Of a DNA stretch of 64,000 nucleotides, positions 17,485 through 25,490 are shown piece by piece. The stretch lies in NCBI RefSeq assembly GCF_000020365.1, contig NC_012108.1, positions 3,286,001 to 3,350,000 of the forward strand, in the 5' to 3' direction. Position numbers and translations under genes: made by a program. Numbering within the stretch: position 1 is the first letter of the stretch; every line of letters starts with the position of its first letter. This DNA comes from Desulforapulum autotrophicum HRM2. GTDB lineage: Bacteria > Desulfobacterota > Desulfobacteria > Desulfobacterales > Desulfobacteraceae. Below the pieces are notes generated by a model. It saw only the letters and a list, made by a program, of their open reading frames with translations, was not told the origin of the DNA and ran no database searches.

Positions 17485-18657
17485 TTGAGAAAAAATTCAC
17501 CCCAAATTGTCATCATTGGCGGCGGGGTCATCGGCTCGTCCATTGCGTACCACCTTGCAAAATACGACGCCCCCGTGACCCTGATCGAAAAAAACGACCT
17601 GGCCTCAGGCAGTTCAGGTGCCTGTGACGGGCTGGTTTTCATGCAGTCCAAGAAACCGGGAATCCACCTGACCCTTGCCATGGAAAGCCTCAAACGGTTT
17701 GCGACCCTGCAACAGGAACTGCCCGTTGACATCGAGTTGAAGCACACCGGCGGCCTGGTGATCATCGAGACCGAGGCCGAATACCGTGCCATGGAGAAAT
17801 ATACCAAAGAACAACAGGCCAACGGCCTGGATGTCCGGCTCCTCGATCCGTCCCAGGCACTGGCAAAGGAGCCCCTTTTAGCCCCTGGGATCATCGGGTC
17901 AACCTTTTCCCCCCTGGACGCCCAGGTCAATCCCATTAACCTGACACTCGGGTTTGCCCTTGCTGCGAAAAAAAACCACGCCAGGATCGTCACCCATGCA
18001 GACGTTCTGGGCATCCAGACACACGATAACCGCGTAACCGGTGTTCGCACAACCCAGGGAAATTTTGATGCCGATATTGTGGTCAATGCTGCCGGATCAA
18101 TGGCCGGCCTGGTGTCTGACATGGTGGGCATATCAATGCCGGTCCGACCCAGGAGGGGGCAGATCGTTGTAACCCACGCCGCACACCCCGTACTCAAACA
18201 CTGCCTGATTTCAGCCAAATATATTGCAGCCAAATATGACCCATCACTGGCCCATACGGCAGGCCAGGGGATTTCCATGGAACAGGCCGACAATGGCAAC
18301 CTGCTCCTGGGTTCCACCCGGGAGTTTGTCGGATTTAACAAAACGAACACCCTGTCAGGCATAAAAAAAATCATCCACCAGACCGCTGCAATCCTGCCGG
18401 TGATCAAAACCTTCCAGGTCATCCGGACCTTTGCAGGACTCAGGCCCTATACCCCTGACGGACTGCCGATTCTGGGTTCGGTCCGATCCCTGGACGGCTT
18501 TTTCATGGCGGCCGGCCACGAAGGCGACGGCATAGCCCTGTCTCCTGTTACAGGTCATCTCTTGGCCCAGATGCTCCTGGGCCGTTCTACCCTGATCCCT
18601 TTGGATGCATTTTCCCCGGACCGGTTCCAGGACAATGGAGGCTCCGCCCATGCGTAA
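17485..18657 (+). CDS. FAD-dependent amino-acid/opine-type dehydrogenase, DAO-fold subunit
   Basis: A 390-residue member of the DAO (D-amino-acid oxidase/GlyOx) family, with the FAD-binding IVIIGGGVIGSSIAYHLA start and a C-terminal GLRPYTPDGLPILG ... GHEGDGIALSP motif. It resembles the HcnC or beta subunit of three-part opine oxidase, HCN synthase and D-hydroxyproline dehydrogenase complexes. It probably oxidises an amino acid or N-substituted amino acid to an imine. The start is a TTG at 17485 with AGGA upstream; the nearby ATG is out of frame. The next two genes supply the [2Fe-2S] and second flavin subunits, with an 8-nt overlap into the first of them. Confidence 0.85.
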   Translation: MRKNSPQIVIIGGGVIGSSIAYHLAKYDAPVTLIEKNDLASGSSGACDGLVFMQSKKPGIHLTLAMESLKRFATLQQELPVDIELKHTGGLVIIETEAEYRAMEKYTKEQQANGLDVRLLDPSQALAKEPLLAPGIIGSTFSPLDAQVNPINLTLGFALAAKKNHARIVTHADVLGIQTHDNRVTGVRTTQGNFDADIVVNAAGSMAGLVSDMVGISMPVRPRRGQIVVTHAAHPVLKHCLISAKYIAAKYDPSLAHTAGQGISMEQADNGNLLLGSTREFVGFNKTNTLSGIKKIIHQTAAILPVIKTFQVIRTFAGLRPYTPDGLPILGSVRSLDGFFMAAGHEGDGIALSPVTGHLLAQMLLGRSTLIPLDAFSPDRFQDNGGSAHA

Positions 18658-19003
18658 CCCTGATTCAAATTTCAATCAAAACCTGAGAATTAATTCTGTT
18701 CAAAGGGGCAGACGGATAACCCTCATGGTCAATGGTGCTCCCGTTCCGGCCTTTGAAGGTGAATCCGTCCATGCCGCCTTGACCGCCGCTGGAATTCAGA
18801 ATTTACGACGATCAAAAACAGGCAGCCCACGGGGTATTTTCTGCGGCATGGGCATCTGTTATGAATGCCTGGTCACCATCAACGGTGTGCCCGATCAAAG
18901 GGCCTGCATGACCATGGTAAACGATAAAATGGAAATTACCACCCAAGCCGATCCCCTTGAAAGCCAACCGCTGGATACGACCCAAGGGGGAGAGAAAAGA
19001 TGA
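18650..19003 (+). CDS. (2Fe-2S)-binding subunit, HcnA/gamma type
   Basis: A 117-residue ferredoxin-like protein with cysteines at residues 65, 70, 73 and 86 (CGMGICYEC ... RAC), the plant-type [2Fe-2S] pattern of small dehydrogenase subunits such as HcnA and the gamma chain of D-hydroxyproline dehydrogenase. It would carry electrons between the two flavin subunits. The ATG at 18650 follows GGAGG by 8 nt and overlaps the previous stop codon; an in-frame start five codons earlier would place the Shine-Dalgarno inside the gene. Its stop overlaps the next start codon (ATGA). Confidence 0.88.
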   Translation: MRNPDSNFNQNLRINSVQRGRRITLMVNGAPVPAFEGESVHAALTAAGIQNLRRSKTGSPRGIFCGMGICYECLVTINGVPDQRACMTMVNDKMEITTQADPLESQPLDTTQGGEKR

Positions 19004-20439
19004 AGACCCATTACCATGTTATCATCGTGGGGGCAGGTTTTGCAGGACTTACAGCCGCCGAAACCTTTGCCGGCCAGGGCCTTGATATCCTGATCATTGA
19101 TGAAAACGCCCAGTCCGGCGGACAGCTGCTCCGGAAAACCAGGCACAGGCCATCCCTTTTACCCAGACTGGAACCTGACCGGATGAAATCAAAGGGCTTT
19201 GCCCTGATTGAATCCATCAAGAAACGCCAGGGTATAGACTGGATCACCCAGGCCCAGGTACTGGGTATTTTCAAGGAAAGAAGACTCCTCGTCCATGTGG
19301 AAAACCATAACACCCCGGGGGAAAAAGACGCCGGAAAAATCCGTGAAGTCCAGGCCGACCATCTCATCCTTGCCACCGGTGCCAGGGAAAGGTATCTGCC
19401 GTTTAAGGGCTGGACCCTGCCCGGGGTCATGTCCCTGGGGGCTGCCCAGATCCTCATGAAAAGCCATGGGGTACTGCCTGCCCGCAACACGCTGATTGCA
19501 GGCACAAGCCCCCTGATGATGGTACTGGCATGGGAAATCCTTGGTAACAGAGGCAGGGTTGCAGGGCTTGTGGATCAAAATTCCATGAAAAAGAAACTGG
19601 CCTTTGTTCCCCTGGTCAAAGACCACTGGCCCAAACTCGTGGAAGGTGCCCTCTATACCGCCCGCATGATCCTCAGCGGCGTCCCCGTGCACCAGGGCAC
19701 CCGGGTGATCGAAGCCAGGGGAGAGAACGGATTTACATCGGCAATTATTGCAAAGACCACACCTGAAGGGGTTATCATCCCGGGCACAGAAAAACAGTGC
19801 CCGGCCGACGCCCTGGCCATTGGCCACGGGTTTGTCCCCAATATTGAACTGCCGGTCCAGGCAGGCTGCGAACTTGAATACCACAGGGACAAGGGCGGCT
19901 GGGTGGTCAGGATTAATCAGAAGCTGGAATCCTCCGTCCGGTCGGTTTATGCCGTGGGCGAAATCACGGGCATTGCCGGGGCAAAAAAATCCTTTATCCA
20001 GGGTAGACTTGTGGCCCTGTCCATCCTCAGCCGCCTGGGTAAAATAAATTTAAACAGCCGGACTAACGACTTTCACCATGGGGTTGAAACCCTTGTTGCC
20101 CTTAACCTGGAGCAGGAAAAGTATGCCCGTTTTTTAAATCAGCTGTGCCAGGTACCGCTGTCCGCCTATGGAACCATTCCCGATGAGACCATGATCTGCC
20201 GGTGTGAAGAGATTACCATGGGAACCATCAGAAAAAACATCCACCAGGGGTTTGACACCATGGGCAGCTTGAAAAAGGCCACCCGGTGCGGAATGGGCCG
20301 GTGCCAGGGTCGGATCTGCGGGCCTGTGATATTGGATATCATAACGGCGTTGACAGGAAAAAGCCCCGCCCAGGTCGGATGCACCCTGTCACGGGTGCCG
20401 GTGAAAAACGTGGGGATCAGCGCCTTTTTAAATCCATAA
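19000..20439 (+). CDS. FAD/NAD(P)-binding oxidoreductase with C-terminal BFD-like [2Fe-2S] domain
   Basis: A 479-residue flavoprotein of the HcnB/opine-dehydrogenase alpha type. It has the FAD motif IIVGAGFAGLTAAE at the start, a GARERYLPFKGWTLPGV segment, a TSPLMMVLAWEI second nucleotide-binding region, and AVGEITGIAGAK near the FAD end. The C-terminal domain has C400, C402, C430 and C435, the Cys pattern of a bacterioferritin-associated-ferredoxin-like fold. It likely passes electrons from the DAO subunit to quinone or a carrier. ATGA overlap with the [2Fe-2S] gene shows tight coupling of the three subunits. Confidence 0.87.
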   Translation: MKTHYHVIIVGAGFAGLTAAETFAGQGLDILIIDENAQSGGQLLRKTRHRPSLLPRLEPDRMKSKGFALIESIKKRQGIDWITQAQVLGIFKERRLLVHVENHNTPGEKDAGKIREVQADHLILATGARERYLPFKGWTLPGVMSLGAAQILMKSHGVLPARNTLIAGTSPLMMVLAWEILGNRGRVAGLVDQNSMKKKLAFVPLVKDHWPKLVEGALYTARMILSGVPVHQGTRVIEARGENGFTSAIIAKTTPEGVIIPGTEKQCPADALAIGHGFVPNIELPVQAGCELEYHRDKGGWVVRINQKLESSVRSVYAVGEITGIAGAKKSFIQGRLVALSILSRLGKINLNSRTNDFHHGVETLVALNLEQEKYARFLNQLCQVPLSAYGTIPDETMICRCEEITMGTIRKNIHQGFDTMGSLKKATRCGMGRCQGRICGPVILDIITALTGKSPAQVGCTLSRVPVKNVGISAFLNP

Positions 20440-20453
20440 CACAACTTTGGCAC

Positions 20454-20484
20454 TTCTGGGCTGTTTCCACGGATCAGCCCAGAA
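20454..20484 (+). other. Intercistronic perfect stem-loop
   Basis: TTCTGGGCTG (20454-20463) pairs perfectly with CAGCCCAGAA (20475-20484) around an 11-nt loop, between the dehydrogenase and racemase genes. No T-run follows, so it may be an RNA-processing or 3'-end protecting hairpin instead of a terminator. Confidence 0.5.
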
Positions 20485-20527
20485 AGTCAGATCACCAAGC
20501 AACAGACACTGAAAGGCTGGATCCTTA

Positions 20528-21286
20528 ATGGATTTAAAAAACAACAGATCAACCACCCCATTTATCGGCATCATCATGCTCGACACCGTTTTCCCCCGTA
20601 TTAAGGGAGATATCGGCAATCCTGCCACCTTCGACTTTCCGGTAAAATACAAGATCGTCAAAGGAGCCTCACCGGAACGTGTGGTGCTCCAGGCAGACAA
20701 AAGCCTGCTCCAGCCCTTTGTTGCGGCAGGGCGCTCCCTGATTCGGGACGGCGCCTTTGCCCTTGCCACCTCCTGCGGGTTTCTGGCCCTATTCCACAGG
20801 GAGCTGACCCAGGCCCTGGATGTTCCCATATATTCATCAAGCCTACTCCAAGTTCATTTTGCCCAATCAATCATCAAAAAAGGTCAAAAAACCGGCATCA
20901 TCACCGCCCGGAAACGGTCACTGACCCGTGATCACCTTGCCGCCGTGGGCATCGAACACTACCCCCTGACCATTGTTGGCATGGAGGAGGCCGAGGAATT
21001 TACCTCTGTTTTCATCCAGGGCAAATCAACCCTTGATGCGGACAAATGCCGGCAGGAGATGAAGGAAACCGCCCTGGCCCTGAAAGCCTCAAATCCTGAC
21101 CTGGGCGCCATTGTACTGGAATGCACCAACATGCCGCCCTATACGCAAACGGTTCACAGGGCAACCGGGGGATTGCCGGTCTTTGATGTGGTCACCATGG
21201 TCAATTATGCACATTCGGCAGGCATGGCCGTATCGCAAGATTATTCTGTCTGCAACAATCTGGATAATTCCGGGAAAGGCGTCTGA
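20528..21286 (+). CDS. Aspartate/glutamate racemase-family protein
   Basis: A 252-residue protein with the two catalytic cysteines expected of the Asp/Glu/hydantoin racemase fold, C83 (LATSCGFLAL) and C199 (VLECTNMPPY). Related enzymes racemise amino acids or hydantoins, or decarboxylate malonates (arylmalonate decarboxylase keeps only one Cys). Both cysteines are present here, which favours racemase or isomerase chemistry. It follows the dehydrogenase operon after 88 nt. A reasonable role is converting one enantiomer of the imported compound to the form the dehydrogenase accepts (inference). The ribosome-binding site (GAAAGGCTGGATCCTT) is modest. Confidence 0.8.
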   Translation: MDLKNNRSTTPFIGIIMLDTVFPRIKGDIGNPATFDFPVKYKIVKGASPERVVLQADKSLLQPFVAAGRSLIRDGAFALATSCGFLALFHRELTQALDVPIYSSSLLQVHFAQSIIKKGQKTGIITARKRSLTRDHLAAVGIEHYPLTIVGMEEAEEFTSVFIQGKSTLDADKCRQEMKETALALKASNPDLGAIVLECTNMPPYTQTVHRATGGLPVFDVVTMVNYAHSAGMAVSQDYSVCNNLDNSGKGV

Positions 21287-21399
21287 GGTATGGCAGGACG
21301 GACCATGTCCTGTGCTTTTTCTTTCATGGTTTCGTTTCCCTGGTTTATCGGTCACCGGCATATGTGATCAAATTCAGGATATGATATCCACTCCATGCC

Positions 21400-21430
21400 A
21401 TACCATGCTCCGACCGTGCCGGTTATATTC
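21400..21430 (+). repeat. Degenerate module-Q relic of palindromic family A
   Basis: CTCCGACCGTGCCGGTTATA matches the 3' half of module Q, which ends CTCCGGCCGTGCCGGTTATA in the full copies, with one change. The 5' half is eroded. It lies in the 325-nt gap between the racemase and rubrerythrin genes. The rest of that gap holds a direct repeat of TTTTGCAGTAACA (about 21519-21542) and nothing else recognised. Confidence 0.6.
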
Positions 21431-21611
21431 ATTGACGCCAACCTCATCAAAAAACATAACTTGACTTAGGATGGGCGGTTATGGTTTATTTTTGTTCAAA
21501 TAAAGCCTGTAATCATTTTTGCAGTAACATTTTGCAGTAACATAAACAACCAAAATCCAGGTGCAGGGCCTCTGCCTATTATGCACCAAAACCCTGCAGG
21601 AGGAGCATCAC

Positions 21612-22112
21612 ATGACAACACTGGATAATTTAAAAGAAGCATTTGCAGGCGAGAGCCAGGCCAACAGACTCTACCTTGCCTTTGCCAAAAAAGCCGATAA
21701 AGACGGCCTGCCACAAATTTCAAAACTGTTCAGGGCAGCAGCTGCTGCAGAAACCATCCATGCCCATGCACATTTAAGTGCCATGGGCGGTGTTAAAACC
21801 ACCCTGGAAAACCTGGAAACCGCCATTGAAGGCGAAGGTCATGAATTCAAGGAGATGTATCCAAAATTTCTGACCCAGGCCCGGGAAGAAGGCGTGAAAC
21901 CGGCTGAAACTTCCTTTGCCTATGCCCTGGCCGTGGAAGAAATTCATCATGGGCTGTACGCCAAGGCACTGGAAGCGGTGAAGGGCAAGGGCGATCTTCC
22001 TGAAACCACCATCCATGTCTGCCCCCTGTGCGGGAACACCGTTGAGGGAGGCGTGCCGGACAAGTGCCCGATCTGCAAGGTGCCCGGCAGCAAATTTGTC
22101 GAAGTTGCATAG
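21612..22112 (+). CDS. rbr: Rubrerythrin
   Basis: A 166-residue protein with an N-terminal four-helix di-iron domain (FAGESQANRLYLAFA, AAAETIHAHAH, AVEEIHHGLY) and a C-terminal rubredoxin-like domain with CPLCG and CPICK knuckles. It reduces hydrogen peroxide in anaerobes using electrons from NADH/rubredoxin. The ATG at 21612 has an AGGAGG site; 17 upstream codons in frame are not part of the protein. It is apparently monocistronic. Confidence 0.95.
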   Translation: MTTLDNLKEAFAGESQANRLYLAFAKKADKDGLPQISKLFRAAAAAETIHAHAHLSAMGGVKTTLENLETAIEGEGHEFKEMYPKFLTQAREEGVKPAETSFAYALAVEEIHHGLYAKALEAVKGKGDLPETTIHVCPLCGNTVEGGVPDKCPICKVPGSKFVEVA

Positions 22113-22125
22113 AAACCAAGAATGC

Positions 22126-22159
22126 CCCGTGGCCTGGCTGAACCTGCCATGGCCACGGG
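22126..22159 (+). terminator. Stem-loop after rubrerythrin
   Basis: CCCGTGGCC (22126-22134) pairs with GGCCACGGG (22151-22159) across a 16-nt loop, 14 nt after the rubrerythrin stop codon. There is no immediate T-run, so it is either a weak terminator or a 3' stabilising hairpin. Confidence 0.4.
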
Positions 22160-22319
22160 AACCCCACCCTTGGCCCCCCAGACTTCCATAAAAAATATTT
22201 TTTTATCAAAAAACCACGATCTAAAAACATCCCGAACTATTTTTTCCATTGTGTTCTCTGGAAATAATTTTTACTCTGTGCCCCGATTGGCTGTGCACCC
22301 AGGACAAAGGAAATGAAAC

Positions 22320-22817
22320 GTGAAGATAAGAACGGTGCAGGCAAAGGATATTGACGCCTGCCATTTAATTGAACAGCATTGTTTTACACAAAGTGAAGCA
22401 GCTTCTCTGGACTCCATAAAAGAGCGGGCCACAGTATATCCATCTGGATTTATTGTTGCAGAGCTTGACCACAGGGTGGTTGGAATGATCAACAGCGGTG
22501 CAACCGATAGTGATGACATCACCGATGAAGCATTTAAAAAACTGATCGGCCACAGGGAAGACGGGAGAAACATCGTTATTTTCTCTGTTTCGGTTGCCCC
22601 GAAATTTCAAGGGAAAAAAATTGCTTCACGCCTGATGAGCCGGTTTGTAGAGCGATCCAGGGAGTTGAACAAAGAAAAAATCCTGCTGCTCTGTAAAACA
22701 GACCTGATTCCATTTTATGAACGACTGGGATTTACCCTTGGGGGAATATCCACCTCCACCCACGGCGGGTTTGAATGGCATGAAATGATATATACCCTTA
22801 AAAATACAAACAATTAG
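22320..22817 (+). CDS. GNAT-family N-acetyltransferase
   Basis: A 165-residue acetyltransferase-fold protein. It has the beta4 strand and acetyl-CoA loop IFSVSVAPKFQGKKIASRLM (Q/R-x-x-G-x-G/A type, about residues 88-103) and a C-terminal LGFTLGGISTSTHGG. The substrate is not predictable from sequence. It starts at a GTG with AAGGA 8 nt upstream; an ATG seven bases earlier is in another frame and soon closes. The aminotransferase-type gene follows after 14 nt, so they may be co-transcribed. Confidence 0.8.
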   Translation: MKIRTVQAKDIDACHLIEQHCFTQSEAASLDSIKERATVYPSGFIVAELDHRVVGMINSGATDSDDITDEAFKKLIGHREDGRNIVIFSVSVAPKFQGKKIASRLMSRFVERSRELNKEKILLLCKTDLIPFYERLGFTLGGISTSTHGGFEWHEMIYTLKNTNN

Positions 22818-22831
22818 GAACCATAGGAAAA

Positions 22832-24037
22832 ATGGAAATCAATCAGGAATGGAATTTTGATGAAATCATTGACAGGAGCAATACCGGTTCCATGAAATGG
22901 GAGCCCGGGGTCCTGGGGGTTAAATTTGGAAAAGGCAGGGAAGACCTGCTGCCCCTGTGGGTGGCGGATATGGATTTTAAATGTCCCCCTGCCGTGGTAC
23001 AGGCCATGGAAAAACGCCTGGCCCACCAGGTGTACGGGTATACCATGCCCGACCCCGGTTACAATGCCGCATTGATCGCCTGGTATCAGCGCCGCCACCA
23101 ATGGGCAATCGACAACCGCTGGATCATGACCAGTCCAGGTATTGTCCCGGCAACCAATTATCTGATCCAGCGTTTTTCCAAGCCCGGTGACAAGATTTTG
23201 ATCCAGACCCCAGTCTATTATCCGTTTGCCCAGTCCATTGCCACAAACGGACGACGTATTGCCGACAATCCCCTGCAAATTGTGGACGGCCGGTATCAGA
23301 TGGATTTTGAAGATCTTGAAGAAAAAGCCAAAGACCCCAGGGTCAAGATGGCCATCCTCTGCAGCCCCCACAACCCCGTGGGCCGGGTCTGGACCCGGGA
23401 GGAACTTGAACGCTTTGGAAAGATCTGCATCGACAACCATGTCCTGATATTTGCCGATGAAATCCATTGTGACCTAACCATGCCCGGATTCCAGCATACC
23501 TGTTTTCAGGGAATCTCCCAGGAATTTGCCCAGCATTCCATTGCCGGCAATTCAGGCAGCAAGACCTTTAATCTGGCAGGGCTTCAGCAGTCAAGCCTCA
23601 TCATTCCCAATGACCAGCTTTTCAGTGAACTATCAATCTATTTTGAAACCCTGGGTGTCGGCCCCCGGGGCGGAGGCACCCTGTTTGGGGCCGTTGCCAC
23701 CCAGGCAGCATACAACGGTGCAGAACCCTGGCTGGATGATCTGCTGGTTTATCTGCATGAAAATTTCATCTATCTGAAAACACAACTTGAAGACCAGCTG
23801 CCCGGGGTAAGGGTGTTTGACCTTGAAGGCACCTATCTGGCCTGGGTGGATTTCAGGGCCCTGGGACTGTCACCGGAAACAACCATCCTTAAAATTGAAC
23901 AGGATGCCAAGGTGGCCCTGGATCATGGCAACTGGTTTGGTGAGAATGGTGCCGGGTTTGAACGGGTGAACATTGCCTGCCCCAGATCAATCCTGAAAAA
24001 AGCGGTTGATGCCATGGTGGCGGCCTTTGTTCAATAA
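22832..24037 (+). CDS. patB: PatB/MalY-type PLP-dependent C-S lyase (aminotransferase class I/II)
   Basis: A 401-residue fold-type I PLP enzyme. It has LPLWVADMDFKCPPAV (the MalY/PatB N-terminal signature), the CSPHNPVGRVW motif, the FADEIHCDL Asp that holds the pyridine nitrogen, and the PLP lysine in GSKTFNLAGLQ. Such enzymes cleave cystathionine or cysteine conjugates to thiol, pyruvate and ammonia, and a few act as aminotransferases. It is near a GNAT gene in the same direction. Assignment to cystathionine beta-lyase activity specifically is family inference. Confidence 0.88.
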   Translation: MEINQEWNFDEIIDRSNTGSMKWEPGVLGVKFGKGREDLLPLWVADMDFKCPPAVVQAMEKRLAHQVYGYTMPDPGYNAALIAWYQRRHQWAIDNRWIMTSPGIVPATNYLIQRFSKPGDKILIQTPVYYPFAQSIATNGRRIADNPLQIVDGRYQMDFEDLEEKAKDPRVKMAILCSPHNPVGRVWTREELERFGKICIDNHVLIFADEIHCDLTMPGFQHTCFQGISQEFAQHSIAGNSGSKTFNLAGLQQSSLIIPNDQLFSELSIYFETLGVGPRGGGTLFGAVATQAAYNGAEPWLDDLLVYLHENFIYLKTQLEDQLPGVRVFDLEGTYLAWVDFRALGLSPETTILKIEQDAKVALDHGNWFGENGAGFERVNIACPRSILKKAVDAMVAAFVQ

Positions 24038-24119
24038 TCAGATATCGCCCGGGTGCCTGACAATACTGAAACAGTAGAGGCTGTTAGGGTTACTCGGGCA
24101 TTGCCGGTCAGTACAAAAT

Positions 24120-25139
24120 TCAGGGAACAAGGGCCGCATTTTCCACCCGAATTTTCAACCGGTTTTTCGCAACACATGCAGCAGAATCGTTGGCATAGCA
24201 GTAAATACATCCATGGGGGCAGGTGTTGTAGCTGCCAATATCCTTGCTGTAAATACAATTGCACTCCCTGCGCTGGCCCTTGTCTTTGAGCCTTTTTGAC
24301 TTGGATTGCATGGGTTGGGCAAACAGATCGCCCTGGCGCTCATACCCCAGGAACTTTTCAAATTGGGTGCTCCTTTGGGGCTTGTCGGTGATTCTCAGAA
24401 TCAATTCATCGTCAATGCATTTGTTGTGCTCAATGCCAAAGGCGGAAAGATCGATGGCCTCACCGCAGGTGGCAAGTTTCAGCCCCCATGGTTTGTTTAT
24501 TTCACTGATTTTCCGGGCCGTGTCAGCCATGGTAACTGTGTCAAAATCACGATACCGGACGCTCTGCCTGGCAAGGTTGTCGGTCACTTTTTTATAGTTT
24601 GAGATATCTGCAAAACTGAACACCAGCTTTTCTGTAAATGGGTGAATAATCTCCCCCACTCCATGGATCTTTGAGATCAGTTGATCGGGATCACTCCTGT
24701 CGGTCATGAGCAGGGGATCAAATCGCCAGATCACACGTTCTTTTCCAAGGCGTTCAGAAAGGGCCTGGAAGGTTTCCATACGCTGGTTCAGTGGCGGCAC
24801 GCCAGGTTCAAACCCTTCTGCTTCATAGTCATTGAGCGTAAATTGAAAATAGCAGGCGATCCCAAGGGATTCAAGGCGCTCCAGCAACGGTATCATGGGC
24901 GCCGGGTTCTTGGTCCAGAAAACAATGACGCAGGTGTTGGCAAACGAGACATACTGAGGTTTGAACCGGTTAAAGGGGTTGATCCACTGCACATACCCCT
25001 TTTTAAGCTTGTCAAAAAACCATTCACTGTAACAGGCAGGAATATCTGTTGCTCTGCTGGCCGATATGATCCAGGGGGCGATTGCGGTGCATGGCCCTTC
25101 CGGAGTCTCAATGGTTGTTTTTGGCCATTTAATACCCAT
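24120..25139 (-). CDS. DUF1848 domain protein with C-terminal cysteine cluster
   Basis: A 339-residue protein of the DUF1848 family. The N-terminal segment IISASRATDIPACYSEWFF and the VFWTKNPAPM motif are typical, in a TIM-barrel-like arrangement of strands. The C-terminal region has a cysteine cluster (CNCIYSKDIGSYNTC, then CPHGCIYCYAN) that recalls the CxxxCxxC iron-sulfur loop of radical SAM proteins such as spore photoproduct lyase. This suggests an Fe-S and possibly SAM-dependent enzyme, but its reaction is unknown. It is convergent with patB and has no clear operon partner. Confidence 0.78.
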   Translation of the reverse strand: MGIKWPKTTIETPEGPCTAIAPWIISASRATDIPACYSEWFFDKLKKGYVQWINPFNRFKPQYVSFANTCVIVFWTKNPAPMIPLLERLESLGIACYFQFTLNDYEAEGFEPGVPPLNQRMETFQALSERLGKERVIWRFDPLLMTDRSDPDQLISKIHGVGEIIHPFTEKLVFSFADISNYKKVTDNLARQSVRYRDFDTVTMADTARKISEINKPWGLKLATCGEAIDLSAFGIEHNKCIDDELILRITDKPQRSTQFEKFLGYERQGDLFAQPMQSKSKRLKDKGQRRECNCIYSKDIGSYNTCPHGCIYCYANDSAACVAKNRLKIRVENAALVP

Positions 25140-25490
25140 GGAGTACTCCTTATTTATGGTGCTCTAATGCCGTGTTTTTATACTCAACTGTTTATCATGA
25201 CAATTGCGCTGTGTCACGCAACTTACCGTGGTAACAGAAATGCCCGCCACTACATCCTGTCTCCTTAATCTGGGTGGGTGCGTTTGCTTAACAAAGCATT
25301 TATTTCCGCCCTCACTGCAATCGTGCCACAGGCGGCACTAAATCGGGTATGCAATCCTGTGATGCCATTGTCCCTCATGTAAAATTCGTCGAAAAAGTTA
25401 CTCGCCATGACAATGGCGTAGCAGGCGCTTTCAAAAAAAAGATTTATACAATAATTTTTTTTTAAAATCCATTAATGTATTTTTTATAAG
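25140..25490. other. Intergenic stretch without a recognised gene
   Basis: This 351-nt stretch upstream of the DUF1848 gene holds its promoter region and a T/A-rich tract (about 25430-25485). I see no coding frame with a ribosome-binding site, no RNA gene and no clear terminator. A small CGCCATGACAATGGCG hairpin is present at about 25408-25423. The repeat of family A begins immediately after it. Confidence 0.4.

Noticed and set aside
24041-24120. Partial inverted repeat GCCCGGGTGCC ... ACTCGGGC after patB considered as a terminator
   Set aside because: Stem is interrupted, loop too long and no T-run; not supportable.
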